A stretch of 64,000 bases of DNA from JAGWJU01 sp035533295 (GTDB lineage: Bacteria > Elusimicrobiota > Elusimicrobia > UBA1565 > UBA9628): positions 1-64,000 of the forward strand of contig DATLUA010000040.1 of assembly GCA_035533295.1 (NCBI GenBank). Reading direction: 5' to 3'. The position numbers and the translations under genes were made by a program. The notes beneath the pieces were generated by a model. That model made no database searches and had not been told where the DNA came from. It worked only from the letters and a program-made list of their open reading frames with translations. Shown here in pieces: positions 51,292-59,945 of this stretch (the first letter of the stretch is position 1; each line of letters begins with the position of its first letter).

Positions 51292-54200
51292 AAAAACTAT
51301 TCTCCGTCGCGCTTTCAGCTATCATCGTCGCGGCGCCCGCGTTCGCGGCGCCCCATAATTCCCAAGGCAGCGCCCCGCTGGCCATCAAAGCCGCGCCCGA
51401 CGCGGTCTACTTCTCCCCCAACGGCGACGGCATCCTGGACACCGCCATTTTCCACCTGGCCGTCTCGGCCCCGCAAAACGTCTCGCAATGGAGCTTCACC
51501 ATCACCGACGCGCTCGGGCAGGAGATTAAAAAATTTTCCGGCCAAGGCGCGCCGCCCTCGGTGCTGGAGTGGGCCGGCAAGGACGAGAACAACGAGATTA
51601 TCGCCGACGGCATCTACTTCTACACTCTGAGCGTCACGACGCTGGCTGGAGAAAATGTCGTGATGCCGGCCAAGCAGGTCATCTGCAGCCGCCAGCCTCC
51701 GTTCGCCCAGGTCCGGGTCGAGCCGGATATTTTTTCGCCGGAGGAAGGCAGCGCCAAGCCGGTCGCCCATTTCAATCTCCAGGCCAGCGATCCCTACGGG
51801 ATGAACAGCTGGCTGCTGCGCATTATTGGAAACTCAGCGATTAAATCCTTCTTCGGCAAGGGCATGCCGCCGGCTAAAATAGACTGGCACGGCCTCACCG
51901 ACACCGGAGACCCGGCGCCCAACGGCCCATACTCCTTCACCTTGGCCGTGCGCGACTTGGCGGGCAACACCACCATCACCTCCCCGCAAACCGTGACCAT
52001 CGACCGCACCGAGCCGACCATGCAAATCACGGCTAATCCCTCCATTTTTTCGCCGGGCGGCAGCGGCGCCAGCGCGTCCGTCGCTTTCGATATTCAGCCG
52101 CCGCCGGGCCACAAGATCATCGAAACCTGGAAACTTTCCATTAAGAATAAGGAGGGGCAGATTGTCCGAACCTTCGCGGGCGCGGGCGAGCCGCCCCTGC
52201 AGATTCCCTGGGACGGCAGCGGCGCGGACGGTAAAATACTTCCGGACGGAGCCTATACCTATTCCCTTCTGAGCTCCGACCAAGCCGGCAACAGCGCCCT
52301 GACCATTCCCAAGACCGCCATCATCGACACCAAGCCGCCGCAGGTTTCCATCGCCTTGAAGCCCTGGCTTATCTCGCCTAATGGAGACGGGTTCAACGAC
52401 AGCGGCGTCTTTGCCGTTTCGGCGAAGGACGAAAACGGCGTCGCCGGCTACGCTCTGGAAATCCGCGATGACGCCGGAAACTTAAAGCGCGCCTTCCGCG
52501 GCCAAGGAACGCCGCCTCACGAGATTGAGTGGGCCGGGCAGGACGATTCCGGAAACCAGCTTCCCGACGCAAAATACACCTACACCTTGACCGCCGTCGA
52601 CGCCGCGGGCAACAAAGCCGTCACCGCGCCTCAGACCGCGCAAATAGACACCACGCCGCCGGTCGTGCAAATCGCGGTCTCCCCGACATTGATTTCACCC
52701 AGCGGCGATCAAAAGCAGGCCAACTTCCAAATCGGCGAGCAGGACGCCTCGGACGTGGATGCATGGACGCTGACCATCAGCGATTCCAAGGGCAAGGCGG
52801 TGCGGAAATTCTCGGGCCAGGGCGCTTTAAACGGCGAACTGGGATGGGATGGGACCTCCGATTCCGGCGCGATGGTTCCGGACGGAGACTACTCCTGCGT
52901 TTTCTGGACCCAGGACGTGGCCCATAACGCGATAACGCTCTCCCCCAAGATGGTCACGGTCGGCGCGGGGCTGCCGCAGGTTTCCGCGCAGCCGAGCCTT
53001 CCCGATTTCTCGCCCAATGCCGACGGGATCATGGACGCCGTATCTTTCGCGCTCGGCGCTCATTCCTTCAATAAAATCTCGAGCTGGACCCTGGACATCG
53101 TGGACGCCAGCGACATTCGCATCCGCGAATTCTCCGGCCAGGGGCAGCCCCCGGCGTCCCTGCTTTGGGGCGGAGAGCGGGATGATAAAAGCGTCGCTTC
53201 AGACGGGATATACCGGTATGTCTTCGGCGTCGTGGACTTGGCCGGCAACCGCAACTCCACCGCGCCCGAGCCCATTCAAGTCGACAACACGCCGCCCGAA
53301 ATCAACGCAAAGGCCGCGCCCATTCTTTTCGCCCCCAAAGGCACGATTAATCAAACGAACTTCGCCCTTTCCTACAAGGACGCGAGTCCGGTCGGAACCT
53401 GGACGCTCAATATCAAGAACGACAAGGGACGCGTCGTCCGCGCGTTTTCCGGCAGCGGCTCCATCCCCGCGCAACTGCCCTGGCGCGGGAAAGACACCGC
53501 GGGGAAAATCGTGCCCGACGGCTCGTACACCTACAACTTGAGCGTGGCGGACTCGGTCGGAAATAAATCCGTCCTGCCCGATCAAATCGTGCGGGTCGTG
53601 GACGCGCCTCCCCAGCTCACGCTTTCCGTCCAGCCCGCCATTTTCGCCCCCAACGCAGACACGTCCAACGACCGGGCGTTCTTCAGCGACACGGCCCGCT
53701 CCGCGGCCAATATCGCATCCTGGGGGCTCTCCGTCGCCGACGCGGAAAACAATAGCGTGGTCTGGAAAACTTCCGGGCAGGGATACCCGCCGGCGCAAAT
53801 CATCTGGGATGGAACCAACGGCAAGCACGCGCCATTCCCGGACGGCAAATACAACGCGACGTTTTCGGCGACCGATGAAGTGGGAAATGAAGGGCTGAGC
53901 CCCGCGGCTTCCGTCATCATCAACAGCGCCAAGCCGCAGCTTGTCGTTTCGGCCGAGGAGGAAACGGTTCCGAGCCTCATGCCCGAAATCCAGACCGAGG
54001 AAACTTCCCGCGGCATCGTCATTCCTCTGGCCGCGGAGGTGCTTTTTGAAACCGGCAAGGCGCAGCTTAAACCCGAAGCCTACGCGACCCTGGACGAAGC
54101 GGCCGCGGTCCTCCGAAAATATGACGGGCGGCGCATCCTCATCGAGGGTTACACCGACAACGTGCCGATTCACAACCAGCAGTTCCCCTCCAATTTAAGC

Positions 54201-54419
54201 CTTTCTCGGGCCCGGGCCAAGGCCGTTCGCGATTATTTCGTGGACAAAGCCCGCTTAAACGGCTCGCGCATGTCCTCGGCGGGCTACGGAGACGCGCGAC
54301 CTGTCGCGTCCAACGACACCGCCGACGGCCGCCGCCAAAACCGGCGGGTCGAAATCATCATCGCCAAGGAAGGGGCGGCGGACGCGACGGCGCCGGAGGC
54401 CGACGGCAATGGCCGATAA
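51288..54419 (+). CDS. Eight-repeat FlgD-Ig protein with OmpA peptidoglycan-binding domain
   Basis: 1043 residues from the ATG at 51288, which has AGGAAAG before it. After a signal peptide (cut near AFAAP, about 20) there are eight repeats of about 95-100 residues. Each has an opening FSPNGDG-like loop, W-x-F/L-x-I-x-D, K-x-F-S/R-G-x-G-x-P-P, W-x-G-x-D and a closing AGN-x-x-x-x-P. The C-terminal domain (about 915-1030) is OmpA-like: VLFETGKAQLKPEAY, ILIEGYTDNVP and LSLSRARAKAV with GYGDARPVASN. It should be anchored to peptidoglycan and extend a long Ig rod, either across the periplasm or outward. The ATGA overlap couples it to the TPR gene. Confidence 0.88.
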   Translation: MKKLFSVALSAIIVAAPAFAAPHNSQGSAPLAIKAAPDAVYFSPNGDGILDTAIFHLAVSAPQNVSQWSFTITDALGQEIKKFSGQGAPPSVLEWAGKDENNEIIADGIYFYTLSVTTLAGENVVMPAKQVICSRQPPFAQVRVEPDIFSPEEGSAKPVAHFNLQASDPYGMNSWLLRIIGNSAIKSFFGKGMPPAKIDWHGLTDTGDPAPNGPYSFTLAVRDLAGNTTITSPQTVTIDRTEPTMQITANPSIFSPGGSGASASVAFDIQPPPGHKIIETWKLSIKNKEGQIVRTFAGAGEPPLQIPWDGSGADGKILPDGAYTYSLLSSDQAGNSALTIPKTAIIDTKPPQVSIALKPWLISPNGDGFNDSGVFAVSAKDENGVAGYALEIRDDAGNLKRAFRGQGTPPHEIEWAGQDDSGNQLPDAKYTYTLTAVDAAGNKAVTAPQTAQIDTTPPVVQIAVSPTLISPSGDQKQANFQIGEQDASDVDAWTLTISDSKGKAVRKFSGQGALNGELGWDGTSDSGAMVPDGDYSCVFWTQDVAHNAITLSPKMVTVGAGLPQVSAQPSLPDFSPNADGIMDAVSFALGAHSFNKISSWTLDIVDASDIRIREFSGQGQPPASLLWGGERDDKSVASDGIYRYVFGVVDLAGNRNSTAPEPIQVDNTPPEINAKAAPILFAPKGTINQTNFALSYKDASPVGTWTLNIKNDKGRVVRAFSGSGSIPAQLPWRGKDTAGKIVPDGSYTYNLSVADSVGNKSVLPDQIVRVVDAPPQLTLSVQPAIFAPNADTSNDRAFFSDTARSAANIASWGLSVADAENNSVVWKTSGQGYPPAQIIWDGTNGKHAPFPDGKYNATFSATDEVGNEGLSPAASVIINSAKPQLVVSAEEETVPSLMPEIQTEETSRGIVIPLAAEVLFETGKAQLKPEAYATLDEAAAVLRKYDGRRILIEGYTDNVPIHNQQFPSNLSLSRARAKAVRDYFVDKARLNGSRMSSAGYGDARPVASNDTADGRRQNRRVEIIIAKEGAADATAPEADGNGR

Positions 54420-55365
54420 TCCGGGCGGGAAGATGTGCGGCGCCGCCATGGCCGCCGCGGCCCTGCTGGTTATGGCCGCGGGCGCGCGGGCGCAAGACTC
54501 CGGAACCGCCGCCGCCGTGAGCGCTTCAAGCGGGGTGCTCCAGAACGTCGTCATCAAGGGAAACGAGCAGCAGAAACCCAGCTTGGCGAAGCCTCCCCTG
54601 ACGCTTCAGGCCGACCCCTATGCCGCCATCCAAAAATCCCTCAAGCCCGACGAGTCCATGCTTCTGACCGATTCGCCGCAAATCCAAAGCTGGAATCAAG
54701 CCCGGCCCGACATGCTTCACGCCCAGGGCCTTATCGCGCCTTGGAACGACGTCCTCAAGGAACTGCCCGCCATCGTGATTCCAGCGCGCGCCGATTTGAC
54801 CGCGACCATCGCGCAATCCAACGCGGGCAAAAAGGCGCGCGGATGGTCTTGGAGCTTGGATATCGTTGACGAGCAGGGAAAATCAATCAGGAGTTTTGGG
54901 GATCGCGGCATTCCTCCGAATAACTTGATCTGGGACGGCCGCGGCATGGACGGCTCCTGGATTGAAGCGGGACACTCCTATTCGCTTCTCTACCATTGGA
55001 CAAACGGCGCCAAAATCCTGACCGCGGTCGGCCGCACCATCGAGTTTCCCGGCGTCGTTCATCCGGACGCGGACGGGTATTCCGTGAGCCTGGACTTCTC
55101 ACAGCTTTTCGGGGACCAAGGGCAGGACGACGCTCTTGCCGATTCAGGAAAACCGTTGCTAAGCGCCGCGGCTGATTGGTTCAGGCGCGCCAGCTACGGA
55201 AAAAGCGCCGCGATTTCCGTTTATGGAGGCGATGCGGCCCAAGCTCAGGCGCTCCGCGCCGCCCTCGCCGCGGATATTTCCCTGCCTCGGGACGCCATCA
55301 CGATGGAATCTTCTCCTTCCTCCGAATCCGGCCAGCGCGTCGTCATCCGCTTCGGCGGCCGTTAG
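54409..55365 (+). CDS. Exported FlgD-Ig protein with degenerate OmpA-like end
   Basis: 318 residues. An N-terminal signal peptide (MCGAAMAAAALLVMAAGARA, cut before QDS) is followed by a linker and one or two FlgD-like units (WSWSLDIVDEQGKSIRSFG, RGIPPNNLIWDGRGMDGSW). The C-terminal 110 residues follow the layout of an OmpA-like domain (GKPLLSAAADWFRRASYGK, AQALRAALAADISLPRDAI, VVIRFGGR) but without the conserved peptidoglycan-binding residues. It looks like a shortened relative of the neighbour (51288-54419) that lost most repeats. Its start overlaps that gene by 11 bases; the ATG at 54433 is an alternative. Possibly a partner subunit of the rod. Confidence 0.65.
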   Translation: MADNPGGKMCGAAMAAAALLVMAAGARAQDSGTAAAVSASSGVLQNVVIKGNEQQKPSLAKPPLTLQADPYAAIQKSLKPDESMLLTDSPQIQSWNQARPDMLHAQGLIAPWNDVLKELPAIVIPARADLTATIAQSNAGKKARGWSWSLDIVDEQGKSIRSFGDRGIPPNNLIWDGRGMDGSWIEAGHSYSLLYHWTNGAKILTAVGRTIEFPGVVHPDADGYSVSLDFSQLFGDQGQDDALADSGKPLLSAAADWFRRASYGKSAAISVYGGDAAQAQALRAALAADISLPRDAITMESSPSSESGQRVVIRFGGR

Positions 55366-55382
55366 CCGGAAAAGAAATAACC

Positions 55383-55411
55383 GTGAAAACGCCTTGCCAG
55401 TTCGCTATAAT
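55383..55411 (+). promoter_or_regulatory. Promoter of tRNA-Ser
   Basis: GTGAAA (55383-55388, four of six to consensus), 17-base spacer, perfect TATAAT (55406-55411). Transcription would begin a few bases before the tRNA at 55421. Confidence 0.7.
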
Positions 55412-55420
55412 TCAAGAACT

Positions 55421-55507
55421 GGAAAGGTGCGTGAGCGGTTGAAACGGCACGCCTGGAAAGCGTGTAGGGTGTAACAGCCCTCGGGGGTTCGAATCCCCCC
55501 CTTTCCG
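55421..55507 (+). tRNA. tRNA-Ser (anticodon GGA)
   Basis: 87 bases. Acceptor stem GGAAAGG pairs with CCTTTCC (55500-55506), discriminator G at 55507. The anticodon stem CACGC/GCGTG encloses loop CTGGAAA with anticodon GGA at 55455-55457. A long variable arm (AGGG...CCCT) marks a class II tRNA, and the T arm has GGTTCGAATCC. No CCA is encoded. It reads UCC and UCU serine codons. A protein gene begins only 13 bases after its end. Confidence 0.96.
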
Positions 55508-55519
55508 CGGTTCTCGACC

Positions 55520-56956
55520 TTGAGCCTCCCCAATAAACTCCGTTCTTTCCCCGCTTGGCCCTTGCTCTCGGCGGCCAGTTTGGCCGTCCTGGCCAGCGCT
55601 CCGGCGCAATATCTCGGCCGCCAGCAAGACGACTTGATTTATTTCATCGCGGCCCGCGCCTTGACCCTGGGCCACTATTACCTCCTAACCTGCCCCTTGC
55701 GCCTGCCGTTGACCATGGCCAACCCGGGATTTCCGGCGCTGCTGGCCCCATTGATCCTTATTTTCGGCGAGAACGCCGGAATCTGCCAGTGTTTCTGCGC
55801 CTTGCTCCTCGCGGCCGTCCCTTGGGTCTTGTGGCTTTGGCTTCGAAAGCGGCGAGGCGACTGGACCGCCCTTCTCATCGCCTTGCTTTTCGGCTTAAAC
55901 CCTATCGTTTTGTCGCAGGCCGGAACGCTGATGAGCGAAGCTCCCTTTCTTCTTTTTACCATCCTTCTTCTTATTTCTTTGGATAAACCAGAATCCGGAA
56001 CGCGTTCCGGATTCCTGCTTTTCGCCGTCACCCAAATACGCTCCTCCGGACTGGCGTTTTTCCCAGGAGCCCTCGCCGAGTCTTTTCGCGCGAAAAATTG
56101 GAGAAAGTCTCTTTGGATCGCCGCGCCGGCCCTGGCCGGCTTTTTCTTGTGGTCTCTATGGTCTTGGCGCGCGGCGGGCGCCCTGCAAAAAACGCAGGAG
56201 CTCTCCCTTTCCTACGGCGGACGATTTTGGAGCCTCTGGCCAGGAGTCGCCTGGGAAAACGCCCGTTATTACCTAAGCGCTTGGGGTTCTTCGTACCTGC
56301 CGCGAATGTGGGCGAAACCGGCAGGAACCCTTTTGGGAGCGGGTCTCTGCATTTTAGCTTCCTTTGGCGCGGCCCGCACCTTGCGTCGGCGCCCGACCGA
56401 CGCGGCCGTTTGGATTTTAGCGGGCTTTATCGCTCTCCATCTCATCTGGCCTTGGCGCTATGATCGTTATCTGCTCGTGCCCCTGCCCTTTCTTCTGGAC
56501 TCCGCGGCGGCGGCGCTCAAACGCCGCTGGGCGGCGCCTCTCCTGCTTGCGCTTCTGGCGGGCCAAGCCGCTTTTCAATCGCCGCGCTGGATCGAAGGCA
56601 CCTCCTGGTCCGAAGTCGAGTTGGCGCAAACGTACGGCTGGCTGCGCGCGCACAGCCGTCCGCAAGACGTCGTCGCAAGCGCGCTCTATGTCCGAGACGG
56701 TTTCTATGCGCGCCGCCCGAGTCTGCCTCTCCCCGGACGGGTCTCCGCCGCCGAGCTGGCCGGAGATATGAAAAAATACCGCATCCGGTTCATCCTTTGG
56801 CAGGACGGACTCGACCTTGGATTGACAATGGGTCAAACAGCCGCCGTCCGGGAAACTCTCGGAGGCATCCGGCGAGATTTAAATGACAGAACGATGTTTC
56901 GCGTGATCTACAGCAATCCAGTCGAGCATAGCCGCATCTATGTTCTTCGATCATGA
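55520..56956 (+). CDS. GT-C type membrane glycosyltransferase (ArnT/PMT-like)
   Basis: 478 residues with about ten TM helices and a C-terminal soluble tail. After TM1 the loop QDDLIYFIAARALTLG carries the acidic pair expected of GT-C enzymes, and PLTMANPGFPALLAP follows in the style of ArnT/PMT_2 proteins. It probably transfers a sugar from a polyprenyl carrier to an outside acceptor; acceptor unknown. TTG start at 55520, directly after tRNA-Ser with no separate promoter visible, so it may ride on the tRNA transcript. ATGA overlap with the next gene. Confidence 0.7.
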   Translation: MSLPNKLRSFPAWPLLSAASLAVLASAPAQYLGRQQDDLIYFIAARALTLGHYYLLTCPLRLPLTMANPGFPALLAPLILIFGENAGICQCFCALLLAAVPWVLWLWLRKRRGDWTALLIALLFGLNPIVLSQAGTLMSEAPFLLFTILLLISLDKPESGTRSGFLLFAVTQIRSSGLAFFPGALAESFRAKNWRKSLWIAAPALAGFFLWSLWSWRAAGALQKTQELSLSYGGRFWSLWPGVAWENARYYLSAWGSSYLPRMWAKPAGTLLGAGLCILASFGAARTLRRRPTDAAVWILAGFIALHLIWPWRYDRYLLVPLPFLLDSAAAALKRRWAAPLLLALLAGQAAFQSPRWIEGTSWSEVELAQTYGWLRAHSRPQDVVASALYVRDGFYARRPSLPLPGRVSAAELAGDMKKYRIRFILWQDGLDLGLTMGQTAAVRETLGGIRRDLNDRTMFRVIYSNPVEHSRIYVLRS

Positions 56957-58707
56957 CCGCGTTATTTGAGCGGTCCCAACTGCGCGCGCTGGCCATTCTG
57001 GCCTTGGCCGTCTTCGCGGCTTACGGCTCCTCGCTAAAAAGCAATGCTTTCGTCTATGATGACCGGTACCTCATCGCGGACAACCCCTTCCTGCACGAGG
57101 GATCGGCGGGAATTGCCCATCTTTTGTCCACGGGCTACTGGCAGGCAATCGACGGCGACGACGCCAAAGTGCAGGAATACCGGCCGGTATTGATGTTGAG
57201 TTTTCTGGCTCAGACTTTTATCACCGGATTTTCCGCCCGGGCCATGCGCCTGGGAAACATCCTGCTCCATCTTTTAGTCTGCCTGCTTCTCTGGGAAATT
57301 CTAAGGCGAAAAATGGGGCCCGACGCGGCCCTGGCCGGCGCGCTTGTCTATGCCGTCATGCCCATTCACGCCGAGGCCGTCGGGCTCCTGGTGGGACGCT
57401 CGGAAGTGCTTTCCGCGGTTTTTCTTCTCTCGGCCTGGCTTGCCTTGGAAGAGGAGGCCGAACGAGGCCTGGCCTTGGGGCTTGCGCTCTACGCCGCCGC
57501 CGTTCTGACCAAAGAATCCTCCGTCATGTTCCCGCTCTTCATGGTCGCCAACGATTGGGTTTTCTTCCATCGAAAGCCATGGGAGAAAGGAAGCCGGGCC
57601 AGTCAAAGCGGTCTCTGGCTCATGACGGCCATGGCCCTGACGCCGCGGATGATGGTCCTTCCCGCCCCATTCCACGGCGGCACGCCTTATTTTCAGGATG
57701 GACGGCTGATCGCGGCGCTGACTTTCGCACGGTTCAGCCTCACGCATTATCTTTGGCCCAGTCTGACAGGGACGGGCCTGTGCACGGATTATTCGCGCCC
57801 ACTCATTCCCGATTCAAGCCCCGCATCTATTGTCGCTTGGCCTATCCTGCTTTCAGTCGCCGCTCTTTTCGCCGCCGCGGCATGGGGAATCGTTAAAAAA
57901 AGAAGCTCTTTAGGTTTCTGGCTTCTGGCGCCCTGCCTTTTTCTTCTGCCGACCTCGAATCTTATCCTGCCCCTCGACACCCTGGGAGCCGAGCGATTTC
58001 TATACTGGCCCACCATCGGTCTCGCCGCGGGATGGGGCTTCCTTTATTGGAAAACTAAAAAAATAGCGCCTCGGCTCTCTCATGCCGGGCTTATTTGCCT
58101 TTGCGCGGTCTACGCGCTCTTGCTCTCAGAGCGGAATCGCGTATGGGGCTCCCCTCTCAGCTTTGATCGCGCGGCCGTTGCCTGCAATCCCGTATCCGCT
58201 CCAGCCTGGGATGGATTGGGGAGCGATTTAACCTCGGAAGGCCAGTCCGCTCAGGGCGCCGCCGATTTGGAGCGCGCGTCCTCCCTCAATCCGAATTTAG
58301 CCGATCCCTACTACAATATGGCGCGGCTGGAGTTTTCCCGCGGAGAAACGACGAAAGCCAGGGGCTTGCTGCGCGAGTCGCTGCGCCGCGATCCGCAATC
58401 CTCCGATGCCTGGGTTCTCCTGGGATTATGCGATGAAAAGAAGAATCGCGGCGCAAAGGCGGCGTTGTCGGATTTTGAAACGGGGGCCCGACTCAATCCC
58501 GCCGACGCTTTGGCGCAATTCGATGCCGGCCGCCTTTGCCTGATCACCTCGAATTTCGACTGCGTCCGCAGCTACTGGAAACGATACCTGCGGCTGGCGC
58601 CGGAAAATCCGCAGGCGCCCGCCGTGCGCGCCTGGCTTTACCGATTGAACTCAGGCCCCCGCCCTCAGCCCGGCCTAGCGCAGGAAAGGAAAGCCCCAGG
58701 GCAGTAG
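56953..58707 (+). CDS. Polytopic membrane protein with TPR tail (TMTC-like)
   Basis: 584 residues. About ten TM helices to 395, then three TPR repeats (about 415-545: AWDGLGSDLTSEGQSAQGAA, PYYNMARLEFSRGETTKA, AWVLLGLCDEKKNRG). The first outer loop, AFVYDDRYLIADNPF, resembles the Asp-containing loop of TMTC/PMT-type O-mannosyltransferases, and PIHAEAVGLLVGRSE is also typical of that class. Presumed GT-C glycosyltransferase, working with the preceding gene. Its 3' end overlaps the convergent prepilin peptidase gene by 33 bases. Confidence 0.72.
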   Translation: MTALFERSQLRALAILALAVFAAYGSSLKSNAFVYDDRYLIADNPFLHEGSAGIAHLLSTGYWQAIDGDDAKVQEYRPVLMLSFLAQTFITGFSARAMRLGNILLHLLVCLLLWEILRRKMGPDAALAGALVYAVMPIHAEAVGLLVGRSEVLSAVFLLSAWLALEEEAERGLALGLALYAAAVLTKESSVMFPLFMVANDWVFFHRKPWEKGSRASQSGLWLMTAMALTPRMMVLPAPFHGGTPYFQDGRLIAALTFARFSLTHYLWPSLTGTGLCTDYSRPLIPDSSPASIVAWPILLSVAALFAAAAWGIVKKRSSLGFWLLAPCLFLLPTSNLILPLDTLGAERFLYWPTIGLAAGWGFLYWKTKKIAPRLSHAGLICLCAVYALLLSERNRVWGSPLSFDRAAVACNPVSAPAWDGLGSDLTSEGQSAQGAADLERASSLNPNLADPYYNMARLEFSRGETTKARGLLRESLRRDPQSSDAWVLLGLCDEKKNRGAKAALSDFETGARLNPADALAQFDAGRLCLITSNFDCVRSYWKRYLRLAPENPQAPAVRAWLYRLNSGPRPQPGLAQERKAPGQ

Positions 58708-59451
58708 ATAAAAGAAATTAGCGATCGCGCCCAAAGCGAGAAAGGGGGCGAAGGGAATCGGTTCGTCCCGTTTAAGCTTTCTCCGGGCCATCAGCGTCCC
58801 GCCGTAGAGAACGCCGGCAAAGGACGCGATCAGGACGCAGTCAAACACGCCCAGGACGCCGCTCCACGCGCCGATGGCCGCCAAAAGCTTGATGTCGCCC
58901 CCGCCCATGGCTTCTTTTTTGAACAGGCGCTCGCCTAAGGCCGCGATGCCCCAGCATAGGGCGAAGCCGAAGGCCGCCCCGCCGGCGCTTGCGGCGGCCC
59001 GCCAGGGCCAGGACTCTTGGGCCAGGAGCGGATTAACGCCGGAAATCCCAATTCCAAGGGCGCACAAGCCCAGAGAAAGCTCATCGGGGATGAGGAAAGT
59101 GTCTCCATCAATAAAAGCAACGGCCGTGAGCCCGGCCGCAGCCAGGCTGGCCGAGAAAACCCAGGGGCCGTTTCCCCAGCGCAGCCACAACGACAGGCAC
59201 AACCCCGCCATCAAAAGCTCGACCGCCGGATAGCGCGCTGAAATTTTTCCGCGGCACGAGCGGCAGCGGCCGCGCAGAAAAATCCAGCTCAAAATCGGGA
59301 CATTATCGTAAAAAGAGATGAGGACGCCGCATCCCGGACAATGCGAGCGCGGCCGGACCACGGACTCGTCTTTGGGGAGCCGGCAGATGACGACGTTGAG
59401 GAAGCTTCCCAGGCAGGCGCCCAGCCAAAAAACCGCCGCGTCAATAAGCAT
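58675..59451 (-). CDS. pilD: Prepilin peptidase / N-methyltransferase
   Basis: 258 residues, aspartic leader peptidase that trims and methylates prepilins. Features: LGACLGSFLNVVICRLPKDES at the N-terminus, two CxxC pairs (CPGC, CRSC) that bind zinc in the cytosolic loop, first catalytic Asp in FIDGDTFLIPDELS, second in GGGDIKLLA, and about seven TM helices. Full length, with the methylase domain present. It is the only prepilin peptidase in the window, so it may process both type IV-like prepilins and Flp/TadE proteins. The start overlaps the end of the second pilin gene by 11 bases. Confidence 0.96.
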   Translation of the reverse strand: MLIDAAVFWLGACLGSFLNVVICRLPKDESVVRPRSHCPGCGVLISFYDNVPILSWIFLRGRCRSCRGKISARYPAVELLMAGLCLSLWLRWGNGPWVFSASLAAAGLTAVAFIDGDTFLIPDELSLGLCALGIGISGVNPLLAQESWPWRAAASAGGAAFGFALCWGIAALGERLFKKEAMGGGDIKLLAAIGAWSGVLGVFDCVLIASFAGVLYGGTLMARRKLKRDEPIPFAPFLALGAIANFFYLLPWGFPFLR

Positions 59452-59863
59452 TCCAGGAGTTTCCCGCGCTGTCCGTGTGCGTGCAGTCGACCAGCACCGT
59501 CCCGTAGTTTTGATCGCCGGGTCCGTTGTCGAAAAACCAGCCGCCGGAGTCCCCGATGGAGGAGGCGTCGTTCTCGGCCGACGAATTGTCGTGATAATAA
59601 GGGGTTTTCGCCGTGGGCACGAGAGACAGATATTTTCCGTTGGCGGTTAAATCCGCTATCCGACGCGGATAATTCCCCTGCGAATCGCCGTAATATACCG
59701 TCATCGCCGATCGGATGGACCCCAAATTGCCTTTCGTCGCGCCCTCGTTGGAGCGGCGCACCAAGTCCGCGAATTTGGGGATGGCGATGGCCGCCAAGAG
59801 GGCGATGATGAAAACCACGATCATCAACTCCATGATCGTGAAGCCCGGCTCTTGGCGCGTCAT
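59441..59863 (-). CDS. Second major-type pilin, poorly placed for translation
   Basis: 140 residues with prepilin signal RQEPG/FTIMELMIVVFIIALLAAI (Glu at +5). The mature part follows the downstream-shifted pattern of the 59946-60383 pilin: KFADLVRRSNEGATKGNLGS, WFFDNGPGD and YGTVLVDCTHTD. It is clearly a tandem duplicate of that gene. It starts 7 bases after a strong terminator and has no Shine-Dalgarno sequence, only A/T. So expression may be low, depend on read-through, or serve mainly to couple to pilD. It overlaps pilD by 11 bases. Confidence 0.88.
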   Translation of the reverse strand: MTRQEPGFTIMELMIVVFIIALLAAIAIPKFADLVRRSNEGATKGNLGSIRSAMTVYYGDSQGNYPRRIADLTANGKYLSLVPTAKTPYYHDNSSAENDASSIGDSGGWFFDNGPGDQNYGTVLVDCTHTDSAGNSWNAY

Positions 59864-59869
59864 TTATTT

Positions 59870-59919
59870 TTTATAAAAACAGCAAGGGCTCCCCCCGAAC
59901 CGCCGGGGAAGCCCCTGCT
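59870..59919 (-). terminator. Intrinsic terminator after the major pilin
   Basis: On the minus strand AGCAGGGGCTTCCCC (59919-59905), loop, GGGGGGAGCCCTTGCT (59896-59881), then GTTTTTATAAAAAATAA. The stem is nearly perfect over 14-15 pairs with a T-run behind it. It separates the major pilin from the second pilin and pilD. Confidence 0.87.
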
Positions 59920-59945
59920 TTATTGCTTGTTAGGACCGCCTAGAA

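Noticed and set aside
51057..54419. Longer start of the FlgD-Ig/OmpA gene inside the TPR gene
   Set aside because: The ATG at 51288 has a good ribosome site and is followed at once by a signal peptide.
55421..55507. Selenocysteine tRNA, suggested by the long variable arm
   Set aside because: The anticodon is GGA, not TCA, and the acceptor stem has seven pairs, so it is an ordinary tRNA-Ser.
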